From Isotricha intestinalis (Eukaryota > Ciliophora > Litostomatea > Vestibuliferida > Isotrichidae): a stretch of 34,942 nucleotides of DNA. This document shows, one piece after another, positions 10,028 through 17,447 of this stretch. A program made the translations under genes and the position numbers. The notes below the pieces were generated by a model, which saw nothing but the letters and a program-made list of their open reading frames with translations, was not told the DNA's origin and made no database searches. The stretch spans positions 1 through 34,942 of the forward strand of contig JAJJLU010003730.1 in assembly GCA_023807065.1 (NCBI GenBank), written 5' to 3'. Position 1 is the stretch's first letter. The number at the start of each line of letters is the position of its first letter.

Positions 10028-10209
10028 TTTTTAAATTAATTAATTGAATCAAAACATTTAAATTTTTAAATTTTAAGAAGTTTGGTGTGAAAAAAAAAAA
10101 GAACAAATGAAGAATAAAAAAGTATTTTTAAAAGCCAATCAAATAAATTTCTTATTGTTAATTATTTTTATTTATTTATCAAGTGTTTTTATAATTTATT
10201 ATTTAAAAG
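10028..10209. promoter_or_regulatory. Compact divergent promoter region
   Basis: This stretch separates the start of the minus-strand pseudo-USP gene from the plus-strand pepsin-like gene. It is only 182 bp, or 79 bp if the pepsin-like gene begins at the upstream ATG at 10107. Both promoters must lie within or very near it. I see no defined motif beyond A runs. Confidence 0.3.
10185..10209 (+). other. Candidate 25-nt GT-AG intron in the pepsin-like gene
   Basis: An ATG at 10107 opens a frame encoding a Lys-rich start and a hydrophobic run (MKNKKVFLKANQ, then LLLIIFIYLSS) that runs out of frame with the main gene. Removing 10185-10209, which starts GTTTTTAT and ends TTTAAAAG, joins that frame exactly to the ATG at 10210. 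The size matches the 26-nt intron of the kinase gene, but the donor is not GTA. The alternative is that translation simply starts at 10210. Confidence 0.35.
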
Positions 10210-11475
10210 ATGATTATTTGCTTTTTATTTCTTTTTAAATATATTGAAAATGAAAAAGTAATAAAAATTCCATTTCATACAATATATAATGAAACAGAAC
10301 TAAATATAAATAATATAATGGTGAATATATATAAATCAAAGATTGGAACAGAGATTGAAATAGGAAATTCATTGATAAAATGTAATTTAAGTTTTTTCAC
10401 TCAAAGTTATAATACATTTTTATTAGGAGAAGGTTCTAATATAAAAATTAAACCTTTATTTAATAAATCAAAATCTATTTCATATAAAAGTATATCAAAA
10501 AATAAAACTTTTTATAATGAATATTTTTCTTCAGGAGAATATGGAGAAGATAATTTAAAAATAAAAGAAATAAATTTAAAAAAAACATATTTTATTTTAA
10601 CAAATGTTATTGCTAATAATTATAAAGATGAAATAATAACTCCTCTTTCTATTGGTTTAAAATTAAGAAATGCATATAATCTACAAAATTTGGAAAATAT
10701 GACTTTTTTATATCAATTACAACAGAAAGAAAAGTTAAGCAATCAAATATTTTATTTTAAATTTTTAAATGATAAAGAAGGAGAATTTATTATTGGAGAA
10801 AATCCTTATTTGAACAATAATTTTTTATATACAAGAACAGGAAAATTTTATGATGGTTCACAAGATTTAGATTGGGGATTTAATTTTGATAAAATTTATT
10901 ATGGAGATAAAGAAATAAATAGTAAATATGATGGAATATTTTCAATTGAACAATTTTTTATTATTGCAACAGATAATTTTTTTAATGATATTAAAAATTA
11001 TTTTTTTGATAATCATAAAACTTGTTATTTAAATATTTCTTCTTTTGAATCTTTTAGAAAACTAAAATTTTTTATTTGTGAAAAAAATACGAATATTTCT
11101 GAATTTAAAACAATTAAATTTTATATTAAATATAATAATTTTACTTTTGAATTTAACCATAAAGATTTATTTTTTGAATATAATGATAAATTATTCTTTG
11201 GAATTGTAAATATAAAAACTGCAAGAAAAGAAATTGTTTTAGGAAGAATTTTTTTAAAAAAATATTTGCTTTATTTTGATAATGACAAAAAAGTTATAGG
11301 ATTTTTAAATTCGAATAATAAAACAGATTTCAATGAAATTTTATATTTAGTATTTGTAATTGTAATAATCCTTATAATAATATTATTTCTATATATTTAT
11401 TTAAATATAAAAAAAATAAGAAAAAAAAGATTAAATGAATTAGATGATAATTATGATTATTTGGAAAAAATATAA
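10210..11475 (+). CDS. Membrane-anchored pepsin-fold (A1) protein lacking catalytic Asp residues, 421 aa
   Basis: The A1 aspartic protease fold is recognisable. An IxIG strand is followed by NLSFFTQSYNTFLLG, where active enzymes carry F-D-T-G-S; here Asp is Phe and Gly is Gln. The second lobe shows DGIFSIEQFFIIATDNFF where a DTGTS motif is expected, again without Asp. The closing KEIVLGRIFLKKYLLYFD...KVIGF matches the family's conserved C-terminal strand set closely. A single membrane helix (about residues 376-400) is followed by a short basic and acidic cytosolic tail. It is probably a secretory-pathway or surface pseudo-protease, perhaps a binding protein. The in-frame start at 10210 gives only a short hydrophobic N-terminus (MIICFLFLF); an upstream exon from 10107 joined through a 25-nt intron is possible. 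Several Asn-x-Ser/Thr sites fit a lumenal or extracellular ectodomain. Confidence 0.75.
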   Translation: MIICFLFLFKYIENEKVIKIPFHTIYNETELNINNIMVNIYKSKIGTEIEIGNSLIKCNLSFFTQSYNTFLLGEGSNIKIKPLFNKSKSISYKSISKNKTFYNEYFSSGEYGEDNLKIKEINLKKTYFILTNVIANNYKDEIITPLSIGLKLRNAYNLQNLENMTFLYQLQQKEKLSNQIFYFKFLNDKEGEFIIGENPYLNNNFLYTRTGKFYDGSQDLDWGFNFDKIYYGDKEINSKYDGIFSIEQFFIIATDNFFNDIKNYFFDNHKTCYLNISSFESFRKLKFFICEKNTNISEFKTIKFYIKYNNFTFEFNHKDLFFEYNDKLFFGIVNIKTARKEIVLGRIFLKKYLLYFDNDKKVIGFLNSNNKTDFNEILYLVFVIVIILIIILFLYIYLNIKKIRKKRLNELDDNYDYLEKI

Positions 11476-11799
11476 AATAAAAAAAAATTTAAAATTAAAA
11501 TTTTTAAAAATTAACTATTTTTCATTTCTAAATTAAAGTATTTTAAATTTTGATTTAAATAATCCTAAACCAAAGTTAATAAAATAAATATTTATATCAC
11601 TATACAAAATTATAAAATCTTTTAAATATATAAATCCAATGAAAAATATAATCCTAAATTATAATCTAAATATTAAACAAAAAAAATCAGTTTCATAAAT
11701 ATAAGTTAGTAATACTTTTTAAGTAATAAGTAAAACTTTTTTAATTTATGTGAGGAGTTTTTATATTACTAAACAAAAATTTAAATTATAGGTTATTAA
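11476..11799. other. Intergenic stretch, no gene seen
   Basis: A/T-rich with stops in every frame. The right end (from about 11735) may belong to the kinase relic described next, but similarity there is too weak to place a boundary. Confidence 0.35.
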
Positions 11800-11990
11800 T
11801 AAAAAATTCAATATAAATATTATCTTATAAACTATTTTTTTGAAAAAGACATTAAATTGAATAATATAATTATTTGAATAAACTATTATAGATTACAAGG
11901 ATTTCAATTTAAGTAAAAAATTTACTAAAGACCTACATAATAAAACAATCTCATTTAATTTCTTTGAAAAATTACTTCAGATAAAAATAT
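11800..11990 (+). pseudogene. Possible protein kinase relic
   Basis: Around 11848-11870 the reading KDIKLNNIII resembles the catalytic loop RDLKPENVLL of the intact kinase at 12762-14842. The gap from the catalytic-loop Asp codon to the Asp of the downstream DFN is 52 nt, against 54 nt in the intact gene. The relic then reads DFNLSK exactly (11900-11917), followed after 12 residues by SF, close to the intact spacing. A frameshift and a stop lie between the two motifs, and the N-lobe and later C-lobe are not recognisable. It would be an ancient duplicate of the neighbouring kinase on the same strand. The short match length in low-complexity DNA keeps confidence low. Confidence 0.4.
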
Positions 11991-12121
11991 TAAAAACAAT
12001 AATGAAAATATAAATAATTAAAAACTCATTTCTATTAATACTAATAAAAATTAAAAAAAATAAAAAAAAAAAATTTAAAAAAAACTATAACTTCTAAAAA
12101 GTGTTCAAATAGAAAAAAAAA

Positions 12122-12622
12122 ATGGAAGCAAGTCAGAATAAATTTAATCAAAGTCAAAGTCAAATGAGAAGAACAAACCAAACAAATCCAGGAGAATTTG
12201 GTTCAAGTAATTTAGGTCAATTGACTCAAACAGGTAATAATTTTGGTGGGACAAATTCAGCAAATGCGGCAACATTAAAAGGGAAATTAGCAAGTTTAGA
12301 AGAACAAATTCAATTAGTAGCAGATGAAATGAATAATCATAAAAAAGATGTTGTTTCTTTAAAAAATGAAAAAGATACTTTACAAGAAATTTTAAAAATG
12401 AAAACTCATGAAGTTAAAAATACTTTATTACAAGAATTAAATAAAGTTGAAGATGAAATGAAAAGGCATTTCTCTCATCAAACTAGTGAAAATAGTAGGT
12501 TACAACAACAAATTACTAGTTTAAAAGCAGAAAAAACTGCTTTACAAAATCAGTTAATTGCTTTACAAAGAAGAATTTCTGATTTGGAAATGCAAGTTGG
12601 TACTGATGATGTTAAGTTTTAA
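12122..12622 (+). CDS. Coiled-coil protein with Gln/Ser/Asn-rich head, 166 aa
   Basis: Residues 1-50 are Gln, Asn, Ser, Thr and Gly rich (SQSQMRRTNQ, NFGGTNSANA) and probably disordered. Residues about 52-160 form an uninterrupted coiled coil with well-kept heptads (LASLEEQIQLVADEM, then LQQQITSLKAEKTALQ). Its composition is less Asn/Lys-driven than its neighbours, with more Ala, Gly and Gln and slightly higher GC, as expected of a conserved and well-expressed protein. It resembles short structural coiled-coil proteins of basal bodies or axonemes, but I cannot name a family, so that is inference. The start ATG at 12122 follows a long A run and the stop is TAA. The kinase exon 1 begins 139 bp downstream. 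Confidence 0.8.
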   Translation: MEASQNKFNQSQSQMRRTNQTNPGEFGSSNLGQLTQTGNNFGGTNSANAATLKGKLASLEEQIQLVADEMNNHKKDVVSLKNEKDTLQEILKMKTHEVKNTLLQELNKVEDEMKRHFSHQTSENSRLQQQITSLKAEKTALQNQLIALQRRISDLEMQVGTDDVKF

Positions 12623-12761
12623 AGGAATTATTTTATTTTTTTTTTAACATTTTTTTTTTTAGGTTCTTTGGGATTAGAATTTTTTTTAATTTTTTTTGTT
12701 TATTTAATGTTTTTTTATTTTAATTTATTTTCAAGTAATAATCTATTGTTTATTTTTGTAA

Positions 12762-14842
12762 ATGACATTTTGGATCAACAAAGGAAAATTTTCTATGAAT
12801 AATTTCTTATTTTCTGAAAATATTTTAAGTTATTCTTTGGTAATAAATATATTTTATTTATATAGTCTTATACTATTAATATTAATAGTCTTTCATGGTA
12901 TAAAAATAAAAAAAATATTATAGAAATAATCAAAGATTTATTTTATAATATTTCACATTTAAGAATAAAATCAAAGGAAATTATTCCTGGGTGTTTAATG
13001 ATATTAAAGAAAAAAGATTATCGAAAAATAATGATTTTAAAAGCGTTTTATAATAATATAATAATTCAAGAAAGACAAAATTTATTTTATCATTTAATTT
13101 CAATTTTTTTGGAAACAATAAACCCAAATTTTAATATAATAACAACAAAAAATAAAATTGAAAGATTAAAAAATGAAATTTTTAAGCCAAAATTAACTCT
13201 AAAAAATAATGAAGAATATATAGACAATAATTTAAATATAGATAATGTAAAGAACAATATTTCAAATCTAGAAGAATATTATCCTTTTAGAATCATTGGA
13301 GATTTACAAAAAAAAGGAGATATTTTTGGGTTTTTCAATTATAGATATGCAGAAATAAATGTACTTAAAGGATTATTTAAAAGATATGAAAATCCAAAAA
13401 AATACCCAAATAATCCAATTGAAGTTATTAAAATAGAAGATTTTATTTCATTAAGAATGTTACCAAAAAAAACAGGAGATAAAAATCATTATTTTGAAAT
13501 TATATATAAATCAGAAAATGGAAAAGAAAAAAAAGAAATTTATAGGACAAAACATGTGAGTACAAGAGATAAATGGTTTTATTCAATTTTAGAAGTTTAT
13601 AAACATTTTAAAACAGGAGAAAAATTACCACCGATAAATAAGCATAAATTAATATTTATTGACGATCAAGTAGGTTTAGTTCAAGAAATTTCAAAAGGGG
13701 ATAAAAAGAAAAAAAAAAAGAAACAAATATCATTAAATGATTTTCATATAATTTCAAGACTAGGAACAGGAGCTTTTGGAACAGTATATAGAATAAAAAG
13801 TAAATTAGATAAAAAAGAATATGCTTTAAAAGTGATAAATAAAAATACAATAATAGAAAAAAAATATTTTAATTATATAATGCAAGAATTTGAAATATTA
13901 AAAGTATTAAATGGGAATCCGTTTATATTAGAATTACATTATGCTTTCCAAACTGCAAATTTTTTATTTATGGTAGTTGATTTATGTATAAATGGGGATA
14001 TATCAAATGCTCAAAGTATTAGTAATCCCAAATTATTAATTTCAGAATTAATTTTATCCATTGAATATATGCATAATAAAAAAGTAATCTATAGAGATTT
14101 AAAACCAGAAAATGTCTTATTAAATTCAGAAGGTCATATTAAAATATGTGATTTTAATTTATCTAAAATGAATGTTAGTGAAAATGATATTGCTCTTTCA
14201 TTTTGTGGTTCTCCATTATATTTATCTCCTGAAATGTTAGATCAAAAAGGAGTTAATTTTAAAGCAGATATATATCAAATTGGATTATTAATTTATGAAA
14301 TTCTTGTTGGAAGAACTGCTTATAAAAGTGAAAAATTAGATATATTATATGATAATATTTCTCATAATAGAATTAATTTTGATGATCCTGGACTAAATGC
14401 TATTACTCAGGATTTGTTAAAAAAAATATTAAGAAGAAATCCAAATGAAAGATTAAGTATTAAAGAAATTAAAAGTCATGAATATTTTAATGATATTTGT
14501 TGGAATGATATTTATAATAAGAAATGTGGAAATATTATTATCAAGAAAAAAAATCAAAAAAAAAATGATGAAGATTATGAATTAGCTAGAAATCATTTAA
14601 AGTGTTTTGAAGCAAAATTAGATGATAATGAAAAATATTCTATTTTAAATGGGAAAGTTACTTGGAAAGAAATTAAAAAAGATATCAAAAGACCTATGAG
14701 AAATTTTGTTAAACAATATTATTATGTAAAAAAGAAAGATATTAAAGAAGACATAAAAGATGATGATGATAAAGATGATGAAATCAACACTGATAGTAAT
14801 AATATATTCAAATTGAAATTTAAAGATAATGATAATATATAA
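12762..14842 (+). CDS. PH-domain AGC-like protein kinase with altered DFG, 684 aa, two exons
   Basis: Exon 1 (12762-12839) joins exon 2 (12866-14842) across a 26-nt intron. A later in-frame ATG at 12795 is an alternative start. Exon 2 is open upstream to 12866 without an ATG; the first ATG in it is 12998, so a 5' exon is needed to include those 44 codons. Residues about 166-275 form a PH domain with the terminal-helix Trp (DKWFYSILEVY). The kinase domain follows: Gly loop GTGAFG (326-331), Lys348 in YALKVI, Glu367, YRDLKPEN with Asp437, then CDFNLSK, where Asn457 replaces the Gly of DFG, then GSPLYLSPEM. YRD and overall order suggest an AGC-type, AKT-like architecture, but no hydrophobic motif is seen in the tail. 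Catalytic Lys, both Asp and Glu are kept, so activity is likely though the activation-loop hinge is unusual. Probable role: phosphoinositide-linked signalling. Confidence 0.85.
12840..12865 (+). other. 26-nt GTA...TAG intron
   Basis: It begins GTAATAAATA and ends TTTATATAG. Removing it joins ATG...TATTCTTTG to TCTTATACT in the exact frame of the kinase, and that frame is otherwise closed by the TAG that forms the intron's own 3' end. The size and GTA/TAG ends resemble introns of ciliates such as Paramecium. Confidence 0.8.
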
Positions 14843-14880
14843 TTATTAGATATTATAATTTAAATTGTTTAATTTAATGA

Positions 14881-15903
14881 TTATATACTTTCACTTTCAC
14901 TTTCATTTTCACTTATACTTATATTTATATTTTTTATTTTTTTTAATGCATCTCTTAAATCTATTTTAATATTTGAAGTTTTAAATTTATTTTTTTTATG
15001 AATTTTCGTCATATTATCTTTATCATTATTATTTGAATTTGAATTTATTATTTTATTATTATTTTTTTTAAAAGAAAAACTTTCTGAATTCTTATCAATA
15101 ATAATATTAGATTGATTCAATGTTGATTGAGATATTTTTTGAATCTTTCCAATATTTCTTGATGAATTAATTTGATTATTATAATTAATATTAGTATTAA
15201 TATTATTTCGCCTTATTTTTTCTTTTATATAATTTGGATTATCATTTATTTTTGCTCTTTCTTCGTTTAAATAATCATTTAATGAAGTATCTAAAAATTC
15301 ATCTTTTTTGGATAATAAATTTATTCCCGATTTTGTTAATTCACTTTTAAATTGAATTGAAGGTCCATTATATAAATTACACGATTTAACATTATTTTGA
15401 TTAATGATGTTAAATGATATTCTTGATATTTCTTTGTCCATTTGTTTTTCTTTGAAATTATTGTTTTCAATAAATGAATTAGAAATTGAATTATCAATAA
15501 AATAACTTTCTTTCATCAATAAATTATTATTTGATTTTTGATTATTATTATATTTAAAATCTGGGTTAAATAATTCTTCATTTTTTTCAATTTGTCCATC
15601 TATAGGACATATATTAAGTAAATCAGAATATAAAAAAAATGAATTATATAAGGATAAATTGTGGATTTTTCTATGAAATTTTTCTTTATTTTTAGATAAT
15701 TCATTTATAATACTAGATATATATAATGATGAAGAAATTAATTCATTTGCAACTTCATTTCTATTAATTCTTTTTCTTTTTTTTAATTTAAAACTATTAG
15801 GTTCATCTATACTAATATCCGAAGTAAATGAATCCACACTTTTATTTAAAGCATCCATAATATGTTTCTTTTGTTTAACTCTATGTAATTCAACACATCC
15901 CAT
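14881..15903 (-). CDS. Unknown Ser/Asn-rich protein with MGC start, 340 aa
   Basis: Not recognised. It starts Met-Gly-Cys-Val, a possible dual lipidation (N-myristoyl plus S-acyl) start, though position 6 is Leu and not the preferred Ser or Thr. Residues about 38-47 are a basic cluster (KLKKRKRINR). Residues 48-100 contain predicted helix (ELISSSLYISSIINEL). The remainder is Asn/Ser/Lys rich and probably disordered, and the C-terminus is ISENESESESI, an acidic Ser-rich patch that looks like a casein-kinase-2 type phosphorylation target. It converges on the kinase gene with only 38 bp between stops, and is divergent from the ubiquitin-like gene at 16086. Confidence 0.6.
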   Translation of the reverse strand: MGCVELHRVKQKKHIMDALNKSVDSFTSDISIDEPNSFKLKKRKRINRNEVANELISSSLYISSIINELSKNKEKFHRKIHNLSLYNSFFLYSDLLNICPIDGQIEKNEELFNPDFKYNNNQKSNNNLLMKESYFIDNSISNSFIENNNFKEKQMDKEISRISFNIINQNNVKSCNLYNGPSIQFKSELTKSGINLLSKKDEFLDTSLNDYLNEERAKINDNPNYIKEKIRRNNINTNINYNNQINSSRNIGKIQKISQSTLNQSNIIIDKNSESFSFKKNNNKIINSNSNNNDKDNMTKIHKKNKFKTSNIKIDLRDALKKIKNINISISENESESESI

Positions 15904-16085
15904 TTAATTTTTTAAACATTTTAATAAATTTTTAATATTTTAAATAAAATATAAGAATATAATAATAATTTATTATTATCATTTATCAAAAAAGAGAAAT
16001 AATAACTTAATTCAAAAAGAAAAAATAATAATAATAAAACAATTATTTAATAAATAAATAAGTTATAAAAAATAAAAATTGAAAT
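15904..16085. promoter_or_regulatory. Divergent promoter region
   Basis: 182 bp between the starts of the Ser-rich gene (minus) and the ubiquitin-like gene (plus). It is A/T only in effect, with a short AATAATAA/TTATTATT inverted repeat near 15960-15980 that may be no more than low complexity. Confidence 0.3.
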
Positions 16086-16538
16086 ATGGGAGGAAAGAAA
16101 AAGAAGAAGGGTGATGACGCTCCAAAAGAACCACCAAAAATAATAATACCAGATTATACTCCAAAAGATTTACAACCATTACCAATTTCGGTTAAAGTAA
16201 AACATTTAAAAGATATTTATATAATATACACAGATGAATATCATAAATCAATTATAATTAAACAAAAATTATCAGAATTAACAGGAATTGCAGTTGAAGA
16301 TATTAAATTATATTTAGAAAATAGAAGACCAGTTGAAGATGAAACTATTAATCATGATCAACAAATTGAAAATGGAACTGTAATTTATCCAACTTATAAA
16401 AATGTTGAAACTGAAGATGGAAAAATTGCTTTTGAAAAAATTAATGATGTTTTAAAAGATTGTGGTGTTGTTGTTAAACCAAATAATAATCCTGATAAGC
16501 CTCCAGTTACTACTGCTAAAAGTGAAAAACCTGAATAA
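16086..16538 (+). CDS. Ubiquitin-like fold protein with lysine-rich N-terminus, 150 aa
   Basis: It starts MGGKKKKKGDD, then Pro-rich PKEPPKIIIPDYTP. Residues about 34-108 look like a beta-grasp ubiquitin-like domain: a first strand ISVKVKHLKDIYIIY, a helix SIIIKQKLSELTGI, then DIKLYLENRRPVED and ENGTVIYPTYK, which match the order of ubiquitin's strands and its 'I...G..L.D' segment. There is no C-terminal Gly-Gly; the tail is Pro/Lys rich (PDKPPVTTAKSEKPE), so it is not a conjugated modifier but a UBL-domain protein. Partner unknown. It converges with the UBTD-like gene, 120 bp between stops. The lysine-rich start is reminiscent of axonemal or cytosolic small proteins, without proof. Confidence 0.7.
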   Translation: MGGKKKKKGDDAPKEPPKIIIPDYTPKDLQPLPISVKVKHLKDIYIIYTDEYHKSIIIKQKLSELTGIAVEDIKLYLENRRPVEDETINHDQQIENGTVIYPTYKNVETEDGKIAFEKINDVLKDCGVVVKPNNNPDKPPVTTAKSEKPE

Positions 16539-16658
16539 AATAATTATTTTTATATATCATAAAAAACAGAAATTAAATTTAATTTTATAAATTGATTATT
16601 TATTTATATTATATATTTAAATCAAAATAATTTTAATACAACTATTATTAACATAATA

Positions 16659-17339
16659 TTACTTATTAATGATCATTACTTGAATTTTATAATCATTATC
16701 AAGATTGTGCTGAGCTAATATATGCTCATCTTTTATTTCATTTCCTCCAAAAAATAATCTTAATTTTCTTTTTTTTAAATCTATTCCAGCTTTTTTTGCA
16801 AAAAGTTCTTTCAATTCAAATCCTTTAATTTGATTATTAACTTGGAAATTTTCTTGAAAAAAAATAGTAGTTTCATATAAAATTATATTTATTTCTTTTT
16901 CAGGAATAGGTTTATTTAAAATAAAATCCCTTTCAAAATAAGGTTCATTAATACAAAAATTAGGAACATAATAATGATTTCCTTTTTCATCAACAATATG
17001 ATTAATACATCCAGAATAAGTTTTCAAATTATTTTTTTCTAAACATATATTAGCTCTATATTCATCATATAAACAGGCTTCTCTTATTTTTTCCCAAATA
17101 ATATTTTTTTTATAATCATGAAAAGACCAAAATTCTTCTCTTAAAGCTGTTAATTGATCAATAGGTAAATTACAAATATATCCTTTCATTCTTTTTATTC
17201 CTATTCCTGAATATCTTTCCCCATTCCATTCAGGGAAATCTTCAAATTTCTCATTTCCATAATATGGAATTAATGTACCTGCTCTTGATAATGATGGCTT
17301 CGGAGTATTTATTACTGATTCTGCCTGACAACAACCCAT
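16659..17339 (-). CDS. UBTD1/2-like ubiquitin-domain adaptor, 226 aa
   Basis: Residues about 55-135 match the N-terminal domain of UBTD1/UBTD2 (DC-UbP): LTALREEFWSFHDYKKNIIW is the hallmark 'L...R.EFW......G...IW' segment, followed by a Cys/Gly segment and DEKGNHYYVPNFCI, matching the family's 'D..G..Y..P..C' run. Residues 150-226 form a C-terminal ubiquitin-like domain (KRKLRLFFGGNEIKDEHILA). Order and length agree with the family (about 230 aa). Family knowledge: UBTD proteins bind ubiquitin pathway E2/E3 partners and act as adaptors. The start MGCCQA fits N-myristoylation with adjacent acylated cysteines; as I recall, animal family members also begin with Met-Gly. The promoter lies in the 108 bp shared with the divergent poly-Asn gene. 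Confidence 0.85.
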   Translation of the reverse strand: MGCCQAESVINTPKPSLSRAGTLIPYYGNEKFEDFPEWNGERYSGIGIKRMKGYICNLPIDQLTALREEFWSFHDYKKNIIWEKIREACLYDEYRANICLEKNNLKTYSGCINHIVDEKGNHYYVPNFCINEPYFERDFILNKPIPEKEINIILYETTIFFQENFQVNNQIKGFELKELFAKKAGIDLKKRKLRLFFGGNEIKDEHILAQHNLDNDYKIQVMIINK

Positions 17340-17447
17340 TTAATTAATTTTACTATTTTTGTATATTCAATTTTTTCTAATTTTTTTTTGATATTTTTTT
17401 CAAAAATTATTTTTATTTTTTTTTATGATTTTTTATAATTTTAATCT
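17340..17447. promoter_or_regulatory. Divergent promoter region
   Basis: 108 bp, T-rich on the plus strand, between the UBTD-like gene (minus) and the poly-Asn gene (plus). Both 5' leaders must be short. No specific element recognised. Confidence 0.3.

Noticed and set aside
12998..13000. ATG at 12998 as the kinase start
   Set aside because: The frame stays open upstream to 12866 and joins a 5' exon across a clean 26-nt intron.
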